From positions 845,501-909,500 of the forward strand of contig JACKAC010000001.1 of the NCBI GenBank assembly GCA_020635255.1: a stretch of 64,000 nucleotides of DNA, read 5' to 3'. The notes under the pieces were generated by a model that was not told the DNA's origin, searched no databases, and saw only the letters and a program-made list of their open reading frames with translations. Positions 17,948-27,376 of the stretch are shown here, piece by piece (within the stretch, counting starts at the first letter, position 1; each line of letters opens with the position of its first letter). This DNA comes from Ignavibacteriales bacterium (GTDB lineage: Bacteria; Bacteroidota; Ignavibacteria; Tepidaquicellales; Tepidaquicellaceae). The position numbers and the translations under genes are program-made.

Positions 17948-19285
17948 CTATTGAATATCTTTGTTTTCTTCTTTCTTTATCTGTTTAAAATCGTCTTTTG
18001 TTACCGCAGTACCGTCACCCAGGTATGTCCACTTTATAATGTTGGTATATTTGTCGAATACTTCATTTATTTGTTCCAGGGTAGCATTCTTAATTTCGTC
18101 GTTAAACTTCTCTGACAGAGTCCAGTCGGAAATTATCTCGTTAGTTCCGAGGTTCTGTGTCTGAGCATTATTTGTCATAAGGTTCATATAATATAAGGTC
18201 GCGAACATTTCTTTTTTATTTCTTAGCTCATCCTCGGTAAACCCATTCTTTTTAATATCTTCCAGAATATTCACCATTACTTCCATTGATTCTTTTGGCT
18301 TTTGTGTAGAAATATACAGCACATTGTATGGATTTCTTATTGCGCCTGTGGAGTAGAATGCGCTTGGGGCGTATGAAAGGCTCCTTTTTGTTCTTAACTC
18401 TACAAAATATCTGTCACCGAGTATCGCCATTGCAAGCCTCATCGGTACACCATCGTCCTCAGACATTTTCGGCGCGGAGAATACTCCTCTTATGTAATTC
18501 GTCTCGATATCCCTATCTTCGATCATTTCGCTGGGCTCATTAATTAAAACCCTATCCTCGACATTAGCGGCTTCACCCTCCGGCAATCCGGCAAGAGAGT
18601 TTCTTATTTTACTTGTAATATCCTCTTTTGACATATTACCTACTACAACAAGGAATATCCTCTTCTTAACCATTATGGTTTTATAATAGCTCTCTGCGTC
18701 CTGTAATGTAATCCCCTGAAGGCTCTGAACTGTACCGTTTGGTACTTTAGAATAATTCTTGCCCTTGAAAACGTTTTCCATGGACATATTCAGCAAATGC
18801 GCATCCGGATTTGCTTCGGTCTGGTTTGCTCCTGCGATGAGCTGGTCTTTTACCGTCTGGAATTCCTTATCGGAAAATGCCGGGTTCATTATTGCATCGG
18901 CAAAAAGATCCCATGACTTATCCCAGTATTGAGAGACACATGTCATACTTATATTACCGAAATCGAAACTTGTACTGCTATTGATCGAAGTACCTATTTT
19001 TTCGAGTTCGTTATTAAATTCCACTTTTGACATTGTCTTTGTACCTCCGGTAGTTGCAAGGTTTAAAGTCAATGCTTCTATCCCTTCCTTATCTTTTGGA
19101 TAGTTAGCTGTACCGCCGTCGATGAACAGCCTTACACTAATAACGTCTTTTACCGATGGCTTATAGATCACCTTCACGCCATCGACGTCAAATTCCTGTC
19201 CCTGTGAATAAACGTTAACTACACCGAATAACAATGCAATCAACAGAAGGGGAAGAATGTAAACTTGTTTTTTTATTGTCTTCAT
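17948..19285 (-). CDS. M16 family peptidase, partner subunit lacking the zinc motif
   Basis: This 445-residue protein has a signal peptide (to about VYSQ) and the M16 two-domain fold. The position where HxxEH should be reads KEGIEALTLNLA, so the zinc-binding histidines are missing. It does keep the second-domain segment ELRTKRSLSYAPSAFYSTG, carrying the Arg/Tyr pair that M16B partner subunits contribute to the active site of their zinc-bearing mate. The gene follows the zinc-containing subunit by 7 bp. Together they look like a two-subunit periplasmic or lipid-facing M16B peptidase degrading unfolded peptides. It converges with lptB. Confidence 0.9.
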   Translation of the reverse strand: MKTIKKQVYILPLLLIALLFGVVNVYSQGQEFDVDGVKVIYKPSVKDVISVRLFIDGGTANYPKDKEGIEALTLNLATTGGTKTMSKVEFNNELEKIGTSINSSTSFDFGNISMTCVSQYWDKSWDLFADAIMNPAFSDKEFQTVKDQLIAGANQTEANPDAHLLNMSMENVFKGKNYSKVPNGTVQSLQGITLQDAESYYKTIMVKKRIFLVVVGNMSKEDITSKIRNSLAGLPEGEAANVEDRVLINEPSEMIEDRDIETNYIRGVFSAPKMSEDDGVPMRLAMAILGDRYFVELRTKRSLSYAPSAFYSTGAIRNPYNVLYISTQKPKESMEVMVNILEDIKKNGFTEDELRNKKEMFATLYYMNLMTNNAQTQNLGTNEIISDWTLSEKFNDEIKNATLEQINEVFDKYTNIIKWTYLGDGTAVTKDDFKQIKKEENKDIQ

Positions 19286-19292
19286 TTTGTTT

Positions 19293-20672
19293 TTATTGAT
19301 TGTTTCCGGCTACTTCAAAATTTTCGAGTTTAAATGTTTCCTTCATTTCCGGTGAAAGTAATATACCGGTTATTCTGGGTTTGCCCTTAATATATTTCTG
19401 GACATACTTCTTAATATCTTCACGAGTTACTTTATCCAGGTTTTCAATATATGATGTATAGTAGTCTATACTGGCAGATCCCCACCAAAAAGTTACGGTA
19501 TGTACGTAATTTGTAACATTTTCCCTTCCGTATGCTTCCTGAATTGCAAGCTGAGTCTTTGCTGTTTGTATTTGCTCATCAGTGAAGTAGTCGTCCGAAT
19601 CCCATTTTTCTATGTGCTCATTGATCTTAGCCAGTACCTCATTTATTTTGTCCGGTTTTGGAACGATGAAAATACTGATAGGTCCTACATATTTCTGTGT
19701 TTGATACCCTACACTTACTGCATTTGCCAATCCGCCGTCTATTAGATCTTTTTGAAGCTCAGCGGATGTCTGATTTACTATAAATGAAAATACGTCAGCT
19801 GCGTATGTTGCCGGGATATCATGTCTGGTGTCCGGACCCTGCCATTCAATCATAATGATAGGAGTCTTTGTGTTCTCGTTCACCGTTATAAAATTCTTCG
19901 ATTCCTTTAGAGGTTCAAATTCCGGTATTGGCCACTTAACGAAAGGATCGAAATCCGATGGCTTCCAGTCGCCGAATACTTGCTCGGCTAGCTCGAATGC
20001 CTTATCTGGATCTACGTCTCCGCCAAGTACCAAAATGGAATTGTTAGGATAATAATACTTTCCCTGAACAGTCCTCATCTTCTCCGGTGTAGCTGTCATT
20101 ATGATATCATGATCGCCGATTGCATTCTTTCTGCTCGTCAGGTCACCCCACATGTATTTTCCCATATCGATGAATAAGAAGAATGTAGGATCCGATTCTG
20201 CTCTCTGGAATTCGCCGTCCACGACAGGGTTCTCGTTCTTCATTTCCGTTTCCAGGAAGAGGGGATACCTGATCGCGGAATTCATGAATGTCAGTCCTTC
20301 CTTCAGGTGCTGGTTCCCTATCGTCATAAAATAATTTACACGCTCATTATTAGTTGTACCGTTCCATATTGCACCTAGTTCATTTGCTCTTTCGATAAAT
20401 TCCTCCTGTGAAGGAATATCTTTGTTTGCCTTAAAAAACATATGTTCATACAGGTGAGATAATCCGTCATATTCGGGAGACTCTGTGTATGAACCGTTCT
20501 TTACCGCTATCTCTACTGTAACAAGCGGTACTGTTTTATCCTGGATCACGAGGACTTCGAGTCCGTTGTCCAGCTTTTTATAATAAAAATTATCGGGTAG
20601 ATTACTCTGAGCCTGTGACATCGAACTCAAAGCAAAAAATCCGATCACTAAAAATAAAATTTTTTTCATCAC
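19293..20672 (-). CDS. M16 family zinc peptidase, catalytic subunit
   Basis: This 459-residue protein has a signal peptide (to about MSQAQ). The inverted zinc motif HLYEH occurs in YDGLSHLYEHMFFKANK (about residues 85-89), with the downstream glutamate in the ENPVVDGEFQR region. The partner-type Arg/Tyr pair is not seen in its second domain, which complements the neighbouring subunit exactly. It is predicted to work in the periplasm or on the envelope. It is the first gene of a two-gene operon, with an 86-bp intergenic region separating it from fmdB. Confidence 0.92.
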   Translation of the reverse strand: MMKKILFLVIGFFALSSMSQAQSNLPDNFYYKKLDNGLEVLVIQDKTVPLVTVEIAVKNGSYTESPEYDGLSHLYEHMFFKANKDIPSQEEFIERANELGAIWNGTTNNERVNYFMTIGNQHLKEGLTFMNSAIRYPLFLETEMKNENPVVDGEFQRAESDPTFFLFIDMGKYMWGDLTSRKNAIGDHDIIMTATPEKMRTVQGKYYYPNNSILVLGGDVDPDKAFELAEQVFGDWKPSDFDPFVKWPIPEFEPLKESKNFITVNENTKTPIIMIEWQGPDTRHDIPATYAADVFSFIVNQTSAELQKDLIDGGLANAVSVGYQTQKYVGPISIFIVPKPDKINEVLAKINEHIEKWDSDDYFTDEQIQTAKTQLAIQEAYGRENVTNYVHTVTFWWGSASIDYYTSYIENLDKVTREDIKKYVQKYIKGKPRITGILLSPEMKETFKLENFEVAGNNQ

Positions 20673-20758
20673 GCCAATTGTTTTTTTGCTATAAAATTAT
20701 TTACGTAAAACGAAGAAGTTTGTTTCGATATAAGTAGCTGTATAAATAAAAGTTACAG

Positions 20759-21067
20759 CTATGCTTTTTCCGGAGTCGTCTGAGAATTTTTCGAATCACT
20801 TTTCGAGGAAGTGTCGCTTTTTTTCTCAGCTGTCGCAGAGGTTGAAGAGTTTTCGTTAGATTTTGATGAAGAGGATTTCCCCTGATTTTTATAATCGGTG
20901 AGGTAAAACCCGCTGCCCTTAAATATTAATCCTGCTCCCGTACCAATTAACCTTTTGAGTGTGTCCTTTCCGCACTCCGGACATTTTTTGAGCGGATCAG
21001 CTTTTATTGACTGAAACGACTCGAATGTATGACCGCAATTCTCGCATTTATAATCGTATGTCGGCAT
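20759..21067 (-). CDS. FmdB-type zinc ribbon protein
   Basis: This is a 102-residue protein. The N-terminal 45 residues are an FmdB/CxxC zinc ribbon with cysteines at 8, 11, 29 and 32 (YDYKCENCGHTFE and KKCPECGKDTL), followed by LIGTGAGLIFKGSGFYLTDY. The rest is a Ser/Lys/Thr-rich low-complexity tail. The family is often annotated as a putative regulatory protein but its role is not settled. It starts one base after the stop of the tubulin-like gene, so the two are probably translationally coupled and may act together. Confidence 0.88.
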   Translation of the reverse strand: MPTYDYKCENCGHTFESFQSIKADPLKKCPECGKDTLKRLIGTGAGLIFKGSGFYLTDYKNQGKSSSSKSNENSSTSATAEKKSDTSSKSDSKNSQTTPEKA

Positions 21068-21068
21068 A

Positions 21069-24000
21069 TTATATCTTTAGAAACTCCTGCTTTGCTTTAT
21101 TGTATTCTTCTTCCGTTATTAATCCGTCATCGAGAGCCAGCTTTAACTCTTTTAACCGTTGCAAGCTCATTCCTTCATTGTTTCCATTGGAGATCGCCGG
21201 TTCCTGTATCAGGTTACCATCGAGTTCCTTTTCTTTTCCCATTAATATCTGTTGTATCTTGAGAACTCTCTTCATTCCGTCGCCGCAAAGTTCCGAGAAT
21301 GCGTCGAGATTGTTTTTAAGATACAAAACTCTGTTTATGAATTCTTCTCTTTCATTCGGCTGAACTTTACTTTCTATCTCCCTTGCAAGATTCTTTGCTA
21401 TCGTATATTCATATGTTTCCATTTTTATCTTCGCGTCTCCTGAAATTTCTATTTCCTGGAGATTGTAGATATTCTCATAGTAGTACTCAAATATAACAAG
21501 CATCTCGGCAAGGCAGTTCCTTGTGAAAAGCTGGTTTTGTATCGCTTCGGCATCCTTGAGTATCTTATAGCGCAAAGCTTCGCGTCCCTGCTCCTCGAAT
21601 AATCTGTTTATAAGCCTCGATTCCACACCTAATTGCTCCACCCTGCGGACGGTGATCCCTTCCTGCAGTGTGTATTTATAAATGGATTTAGGCTTGCCTG
21701 TTTCATTATCTATTTCGGTCACCACGTCGAAAACACCAAAGATAAGCCCCATAAGGTACGCGCGGTAAGACTCATCCAGTCTTTTTCTCTCCTCAGCGGA
21801 AAGGGGAATAATGTCCAGGTAAAGGAAGTAATTCCTGTCCGTGTGCAAATCGATGTTCTGATTCTGCGTAAGTTGTTTGTAATACGGCTTCATTTCCTCC
21901 GCTATCGTATAGGAATAGAATAGCGGAAATCCAGCCCATTCCGTATAGAATGTAATTGATGAATTATCCGCCGAATCCTTAAATTCAACAGATGATCCTG
22001 CAATCGAACGTATAAGATTTTGGAATTTCCTGAATGATGGCGTATTTGTCCTTATACCGATGTAGTATTTCTTTGCTGAATCCTCCAGCTTAAAGCTTCC
22101 CGGTGTATCCTTTATTCTCAGCCATGGAAATGCCTGCAGGAACATTCCGCGTATCTTTGATTCACTTCTTATCGGATCCTTTTCGAATAAGATCTCCGTT
22201 ATATTGTAATCATCCTTTATCTTCTCGAAATGCTTCTTGGCAAAAGCAACCATTCTTTCCTCGACTACTTTTGCGTCACTGTCTTTGATTATGTTTACAA
22301 TGTCCGTAACATCCGATGCATTAAGCTCCTTTAGAAGCTTATACGCGATACTTTTAATATTATCATGTGCATTCTGCCCAGTGCCAATGTACCGTACATA
22401 ATATTCGTTTTTAATGTCTTCCGGCTCATAAATCTGTAGATTGAAGCTCGTATTCTGTTTCTGCGCGAAGTATTTGTATTTACGCTCGAAGTTATCCTTT
22501 AGCACACCGAGGTTACCGGTAAGTTTTTCAAGGTCAGCAATCAGTCCGGTGAATTGTATCTTACCCGTGTCTGTCTTCGTTCCTTTTTCGATAACATTCA
22601 ATATCCTCTGTGCGATCTCTTTTGCGTAATATCTTGCTCTTATCTTTATAAGCGCGTTATAATACTCGTCCAGTGTCTTTATCAGCTTTTCGAGAGTGCC
22701 CGTCATTGCGGCTTTCTTGAGCATATTGACCTTTGACATTGATTCGTCTTCTCTTAGATCCTGGAAGCGTCTCTTAACCTCTGAATCGAGCTTTGATATT
22801 ACTATTTGCAGATCCTGTATGTCCTTCTCAAACCTCGGTATATAGTTGAAGTTCTCATTTGATAATATGAATTGCAGTCTTCTTAGTACGTTTATCGCGT
22901 AGAATACGCCTCTCGTCGAATCGTTTACCAGCGAGTTTATCTGCTTTTCTATTCCGCCGATAATATGTCTCGCCGGGTCACCGACGGTATTATTCATAAT
23001 ATTTGTCCTGTTGGAGTGTATCTGCGAATAATACATCCCCTGCCTCAGCACATCATTATCGTCTTTGAAGTTGGTATCGAACTTCTTCACCTCAGCCAGT
23101 ATAAAAGCAGACCAGTTCATTCCTCGCTTACCGCTTACCAGTTCATTCTGGAGAGCATTAAGGAATCCCTTGATCTTTGCCGGGATGGATGACTTTTCAC
23201 CTATGCTGTAAAGTGATTCTAACAATTGGTGCTTTGTATTGGACTCCAGTATTCCCAGTGATGGAAGGAATTCATCCATTAGGTATGTGTCTATATCGCT
23301 CTGTGATCCCTCTGCGAATGTGAGATAATAGTTTATTATATCTTCGCATAGCTTATATGAGCAGGAGAGAGTGATTCTATCGATTGGTATTGATATAGTT
23401 GCCTGTCCCAGAGTAGAATATTTTCTCGAGTAGGTATTCTCCGTAACGGTATTATCGTCCGGCCATAATCTCTGTTTATACTGTACGAGGTTTACCCTAA
23501 CTCCTCTTTTGTAGTTCGCAAAGTCCGAGTTAGAGAAGTCCTGGAATATCGTGTCCGCGAGCATCTTGTAAATGTCCCTGTTACTTATGTCCGACAGGGA
23601 AAGGTTTTTTGCGTTTTCACCGTCGATCATATACACATCATCATAAACGCCAGGCTGGAATGAGTGCGGGAAGTTCTTCTTCCATGACACATCGAATACG
23701 TTCTTTAAGTTGTAATGCTCAAGCTCCTTCAGAGCTGCGTAACCGTTTGCGTAAACTCTTTCTTTTCCGTATGATTGGAATATCTGCGGCAGTACGACAT
23801 AGCACGATGAAACAGCCGCGTTTTTGAATATATTCCGTATTATAAATCCAAAATCAACGAACATACCGGAACCCGTTCCGCCGCTCACCGATGTTATCAC
23901 ATATACATTTATCTTGTCGGTATTTACGTTCTTAATTTTGTGCTTATCTTTGACCAGGTTGATCGACTTGGAATCAGTTATCCTTGATTTTGCCGAGGTT

Positions 24001-24497
24001 AGCTTGCTTACTATTTCATCATAATTATGGTACAGCGCAAGCCTTGCAGCGGGCCTTATCTGTCCGGCGCCGGTGTTCATTGTGCCTAGCTTGCCTATTT
24101 CACCCGTTGTGTTGAGCCACTGCTTTATGTGAGGTACGTCGTGTATCTTATGAATATAATCCGACGGGTTAACCGGGTTGAATATCTTCTCTGCCGGCTG
24201 AAACTCGATGTCGTTAATGAGATAGTCCTGCTCACGCGCAAGACCGCCCTCTTCCGTCGGTGCGTTATCTGTATCGATGTATAAATATGAAATGATAGGG
24301 AAGTCGTTCAGCGATCCGTATTTTTCAACGAACTGCCTTCTGAGCCGTAATAACACCTCTTTACCCGTTCCGCCCAAACCGATTATGATAGTGGGCATGA
24401 ACTCCTGTGTCTTTAGCTCAAGGCTTCCTTTGTCCTGTGATGTTAGGTTGATGCTTGCGTCAGGTGAGTATTTTCTATTTTCCGGGTAAAATCCCAT
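21069..24497 (-). CDS. Tubulin-like (Tubulin_2/FtsZ-like) protein with C-terminal SHOCT motif
   Basis: This 1142-residue protein has an N-terminal tubulin/FtsZ-superfamily GTPase region. It shows IIIGLGGTGKEVLLRL (36-52) as the first nucleotide loop, DTD at 75-77, NTGAGQIRPAARLALY (141-156) and the tubulin signature VSGGTGSGMFVDFGF (204-218). The middle 700 residues are helical with several charged stretches. The last 33 residues (SLQRLKELKLALDDGLITEEEYNKA) match the SHOCT motif, a short helical module seen at the C-terminus of oligomeric bacterial proteins. This resembles the large FtsZ-like families proposed to remodel membranes. FtsZ itself is normally about 350-400 residues, so this is not the division protein. 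It lies after an SDR gene and is coupled to fmdB; GGAGAAG lies 5 bp before the start. Confidence 0.8.
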   Translation of the reverse strand: MGFYPENRKYSPDASINLTSQDKGSLELKTQEFMPTIIIGLGGTGKEVLLRLRRQFVEKYGSLNDFPIISYLYIDTDNAPTEEGGLAREQDYLINDIEFQPAEKIFNPVNPSDYIHKIHDVPHIKQWLNTTGEIGKLGTMNTGAGQIRPAARLALYHNYDEIVSKLTSAKSRITDSKSINLVKDKHKIKNVNTDKINVYVITSVSGGTGSGMFVDFGFIIRNIFKNAAVSSCYVVLPQIFQSYGKERVYANGYAALKELEHYNLKNVFDVSWKKNFPHSFQPGVYDDVYMIDGENAKNLSLSDISNRDIYKMLADTIFQDFSNSDFANYKRGVRVNLVQYKQRLWPDDNTVTENTYSRKYSTLGQATISIPIDRITLSCSYKLCEDIINYYLTFAEGSQSDIDTYLMDEFLPSLGILESNTKHQLLESLYSIGEKSSIPAKIKGFLNALQNELVSGKRGMNWSAFILAEVKKFDTNFKDDNDVLRQGMYYSQIHSNRTNIMNNTVGDPARHIIGGIEKQINSLVNDSTRGVFYAINVLRRLQFILSNENFNYIPRFEKDIQDLQIVISKLDSEVKRRFQDLREDESMSKVNMLKKAAMTGTLEKLIKTLDEYYNALIKIRARYYAKEIAQRILNVIEKGTKTDTGKIQFTGLIADLEKLTGNLGVLKDNFERKYKYFAQKQNTSFNLQIYEPEDIKNEYYVRYIGTGQNAHDNIKSIAYKLLKELNASDVTDIVNIIKDSDAKVVEERMVAFAKKHFEKIKDDYNITEILFEKDPIRSESKIRGMFLQAFPWLRIKDTPGSFKLEDSAKKYYIGIRTNTPSFRKFQNLIRSIAGSSVEFKDSADNSSITFYTEWAGFPLFYSYTIAEEMKPYYKQLTQNQNIDLHTDRNYFLYLDIIPLSAEERKRLDESYRAYLMGLIFGVFDVVTEIDNETGKPKSIYKYTLQEGITVRRVEQLGVESRLINRLFEEQGREALRYKILKDAEAIQNQLFTRNCLAEMLVIFEYYYENIYNLQEIEISGDAKIKMETYEYTIAKNLAREIESKVQPNEREEFINRVLYLKNNLDAFSELCGDGMKRVLKIQQILMGKEKELDGNLIQEPAISNGNNEGMSLQRLKELKLALDDGLITEEEYNKAKQEFLKI

Positions 24498-24511
24498 ATT
24501 TTCTTCTCCAT

Positions 24512-24530
24512 ACTAAAGTGGTGCTTTAGT
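24512..24530 (-). other. Hairpin in leader of tubulin-like gene
   Basis: ACTAAAG/CTTTAGT forms a 7-bp stem with a 5-base loop, between the reductase stop and the Shine-Dalgarno of the tubulin-like gene. It has no T run; it may tune or partly separate expression. Confidence 0.35.
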
Positions 24531-24536
24531 TCCTTC

Positions 24537-25334
24537 TTAAATTTCTACTATGCTTTCGCCCCCGTCTATGCCAATGATGTTTCCGGTTACCCAGTGTGAA
24601 TCTCTCTTATAATTATCCACTACAAAATCTGCCACGTCGTGAGGGTCGGTTAATATGTGCATCGGGTTTCTTTGCTTTGCATTTTCTATTATCTTGTCTG
24701 CGTTTGGTATCCTTTGCAATGCCGGGGTATCGGTTACACCCGCTTTTAAAGCGTTCACTGCTATTCCCTTCGGTGCCAGTTCCATTGCCAGCTGCCTTAC
24801 GAATGATTCAAGGCTTGCCTTTGCCGCGGAGACTGCTCCGTAAAATTCTATTTGTCTTGTACCGCCGCTCGATGTCATCGCATAAATCTTTCCGCCCTTT
24901 CCCATGAGCCCGCTTGCTACTATATCCTGCGCCCAGTAAACAAGACTACATGCCATTACATCGAGGGTCATGTTTATCTGTCTCTGTGTTATCATCTTTG
25001 ACGGGTCATCATCTATGAAATTAACCAGCGTGCCGAATGCCAATGAGTGTACGAGAACTCTAATCGTTGGGTTATCTTTTCCCGCGAATATCTCATCTTT
25101 TATCTTGTCGACGATCATCTTTCTCTTCTCTTCGTCAGCCGCGTTAACATTGAAAAAGTGTGCTTCCACTCCTTCTGCCTTTATGTCGGATATCAATTGC
25201 TCAACAGCAGGCATTGTTGTTGCTCTGTCAAGGTGTACCCCAATAATGTTTACTCCGTCTTTAGCAAGTGCCAATCCAATTGCCTTACCAAATCCGCTCG
25301 ATGCGCCTAATATCAGTGCATACTGTTGTCCCAT
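24537..25334 (-). CDS. SDR-family reductase of the enoyl-ACP reductase (FabI/FabL) type
   Basis: This 265-residue Rossmann protein has nucleotide loop GASSGFGKAIG at the N-terminus. The catalytic arrangement is Tyr-x6-Lys (YGAVSAAKASLE), which is the spacing of FabI/FabL enoyl-ACP reductases rather than the Tyr-x3-Lys of ordinary SDRs. The ending GNIIGIDGG fits the same group. The likely reaction is NAD(P)H-dependent reduction of the trans-2 double bond of enoyl-ACP in fatty-acid elongation, but a related saccharide or steroid-type SDR is possible, and the genome's main FabI may lie elsewhere. It precedes the tubulin-like gene by 39 bp on the same strand. Confidence 0.75.
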   Translation of the reverse strand: MGQQYALILGASSGFGKAIGLALAKDGVNIIGVHLDRATTMPAVEQLISDIKAEGVEAHFFNVNAADEEKRKMIVDKIKDEIFAGKDNPTIRVLVHSLAFGTLVNFIDDDPSKMITQRQINMTLDVMACSLVYWAQDIVASGLMGKGGKIYAMTSSGGTRQIEFYGAVSAAKASLESFVRQLAMELAPKGIAVNALKAGVTDTPALQRIPNADKIIENAKQRNPMHILTDPHDVADFVVDNYKRDSHWVTGNIIGIDGGESIVEI

Positions 25335-25407
25335 AAATGTGACTTAGAATTTAATTTGCAAGTATATGTAAAATATTAAAATCGTAACAAAATTGAAAGA
25401 AATAAAC

Positions 25408-25989
25408 TCATTTACTTTTCACCGATATTATAACCATAACAAGCGATACTATGAATAAAAATATCATTGTTACCATAAATGCCGCTGAACTCCAGAATTC
25501 TCCGACTATTCCCCATATAATGAACAGCCACACAATACTAACCGTAAAGAACAAATTCCATGAAAGCATCATCGACTGGCGTGTGCTTCGTGTCTTGTGG
25601 AATGTCTTGAATAGCATCTGTACGAATATGTAATAAAATAATGCCAATCCGAGTATGCTGAGCACAATATAAAGAAACAGCTTAAAATTAGTCAGCTTAT
25701 TCTCCGTTACCGGGGCTATCAGAGTGGAATCGACAAGCTGTGCTGTATCTATCTGAGTCTTTTGTGTGTCGATAGGGACTTGTTGTGATGATGTGTCTAT
25801 CTGCAGATCGTTCTTCTTACTTGTATCAGGGGCAGTTGTAGTATCCTTTTGCTGTGTCTGGGTTTGTTTTTTTGTTTGTGTCTGTGTCTGCGTTTGTGTG
25901 GTGTCCTTACCGGACTGTACTGCATTCGCATTCAATCCAGTCATTAAAAGCCCGGCTATTACGACCGCGTATATTATTATCTTTCTCAA
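25408..25989 (-). CDS. Membrane protein with Gln/Thr-rich low-complexity segment
   Basis: The protein has 193 residues. A signal-like N-terminus is followed by a Gln/Thr/Lys-rich low-complexity stretch (about 25-85, QTQTQTQTKKQTQTQQ). Three hydrophobic segments in the C-terminal half are predicted to cross the membrane (about 104-125, 142-163, 168-190). I recognise no family. It lies 11 bp after accC and is probably the last gene of the efp-accB-accC operon. The repeat-like codons make slippage-driven length change likely. Confidence 0.7.
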   Translation of the reverse strand: MRKIIIYAVVIAGLLMTGLNANAVQSGKDTTQTQTQTQTKKQTQTQQKDTTTAPDTSKKNDLQIDTSSQQVPIDTQKTQIDTAQLVDSTLIAPVTENKLTNFKLFLYIVLSILGLALFYYIFVQMLFKTFHKTRSTRQSMMLSWNLFFTVSIVWLFIIWGIVGEFWSSAAFMVTMIFLFIVSLVMVIISVKSK

Positions 25990-26000
25990 TTTGCTTTTCC

Positions 26001-27341
26001 TTAGTCGTTCATCTTTTCGATGAATGACGTGTCATAGTTGTTGCTTAGAAACTTCTTATTGCTCATTATTTTTTGATGGAATGGTATTGTTGTCTTTACG
26101 CCTTCAATGATAAATTCATCAAGCGCTCTAGACATTTTCCTCACTGCTTCATCCCTGTCCTTACCTACTACGATCAGCTTGCCGATCATAGAGTCATAGA
26201 AAGGAGGGATCCTGTATCCTGAGTAGCAATGTGTATCCACTCTTACACCGTGTCCCCCCGGAACGTGAAATGCCGTTACTATTCCCGGTGACGGACGGAA
26301 TCCGTTATCCGGATCTTCCGCATTTATTCTGCATTCTATAGAGTGCCCTTTGAATTTTACCTTTTTAAGCTTTATCTCTTCTCCGTCGGCGACCTTTATC
26401 TGTGCCTGTATCAGGTCGAATCCGGTTATCTCTTCTGTCACCGGGTGTTCTACCTGTATCCGCGTGTTCATCTCCATGAAATAAAAATCCTTGTTCTTAT
26501 CCACGAGAAACTCCACCGTACCCGCGCCCAGGTAATTAACACTCTTCGCGCCAAGTATTGCCGCCTCACCCATCCTCTGGCGCAAGTCTTCATCGACGAT
26601 AGGGGAAGGGGACTCTTCTATCAGCTTTTGATGTCTCCTCTGTACTGAGCAGTCTCTCTCGCCGAGGTGGATTATGTTACCGAACTTATCACCCAATACC
26701 TGTATCTCCACATGTCTCGGGTTTTCCACGAACTTTTCTATATATACGTCGCCATTGCCGAACGCTATCTCGGCTTCACTGCTTGCCGTCTGGAATGCCT
26801 TCTCTACTTCATCGAGGCTTTTCACGATACGCATTCCCTTGCCTCCGCCTCCGGCAGATGCCTTTATCATTATTGGAACGCCTATCTCTTCTGCTAACTT
26901 CTTTGCTTCCTCGACTGTCTCTACAACGCCGCCGCTTCCCGGAACTACCGGCACGCCTGCCGACCGCATGGTCTCCTTCGCGAAGGACTTATTGCCCATC
27001 GCGTTTATCATAGCCGCATCCGGACCAATAAAGATCAGCTTTGATTCCTTACAGATATCGGAAAATTCTGCGTTCTCAGCCAGAAAACCATATCCCGGAT
27101 GAACTGCGTCCGCATTGGTTATTTCCGCTGCAGCTATTATTCTTGGTATATTAAGGTAGCTTTCCTTGGATTGACCGGGTCCTATACACACGGCTTCATC
27201 CGCAAATCTTACATGGAGTGAATCCGCATCCGCGTCCGAATAAACTGCAACGGTCTGGATACCCATTTCACGGCAGGTTCTTATTATGCGGAGAGCTATC
27301 TCTCCTCTATTGGCAATTAATATTTTCTTTATTTTCTTCAA
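26001..27341 (-). CDS. accC: Acetyl-CoA carboxylase, biotin carboxylase subunit
   Basis: AccC carboxylates the biotin of AccB using ATP and bicarbonate, the first half-reaction of malonyl-CoA synthesis. At 446 residues it has the normal length. It shows the N-terminal KILIANRGEIALRIIRTCRE, the ATP-grasp glycine loop KASAGGGGKGMRIV, the FGNGDVYIEKFVENPRHVEIQ segment and the active-site stretch FMEMNTRIQVEHPVTE. The gene follows accB by 35 bp. The carboxyltransferase genes accA/accD are not in the window. Confidence 0.97.
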   Translation of the reverse strand: MKKIKKILIANRGEIALRIIRTCREMGIQTVAVYSDADADSLHVRFADEAVCIGPGQSKESYLNIPRIIAAAEITNADAVHPGYGFLAENAEFSDICKESKLIFIGPDAAMINAMGNKSFAKETMRSAGVPVVPGSGGVVETVEEAKKLAEEIGVPIMIKASAGGGGKGMRIVKSLDEVEKAFQTASSEAEIAFGNGDVYIEKFVENPRHVEIQVLGDKFGNIIHLGERDCSVQRRHQKLIEESPSPIVDEDLRQRMGEAAILGAKSVNYLGAGTVEFLVDKNKDFYFMEMNTRIQVEHPVTEEITGFDLIQAQIKVADGEEIKLKKVKFKGHSIECRINAEDPDNGFRPSPGIVTAFHVPGGHGVRVDTHCYSGYRIPPFYDSMIGKLIVVGKDRDEAVRKMSRALDEFIIEGVKTTIPFHQKIMSNKKFLSNNYDTSFIEKMND

Positions 27342-27376
27342 GATGATGTAAATGGTGAATGAAATATGTGGGGCTA

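Noticed and set aside
21069..24497. Calling the tubulin-like gene ftsZ
   Set aside because: Length (1142 residues), the diverged N-terminal loops and the lack of division-cluster neighbours argue against FtsZ.
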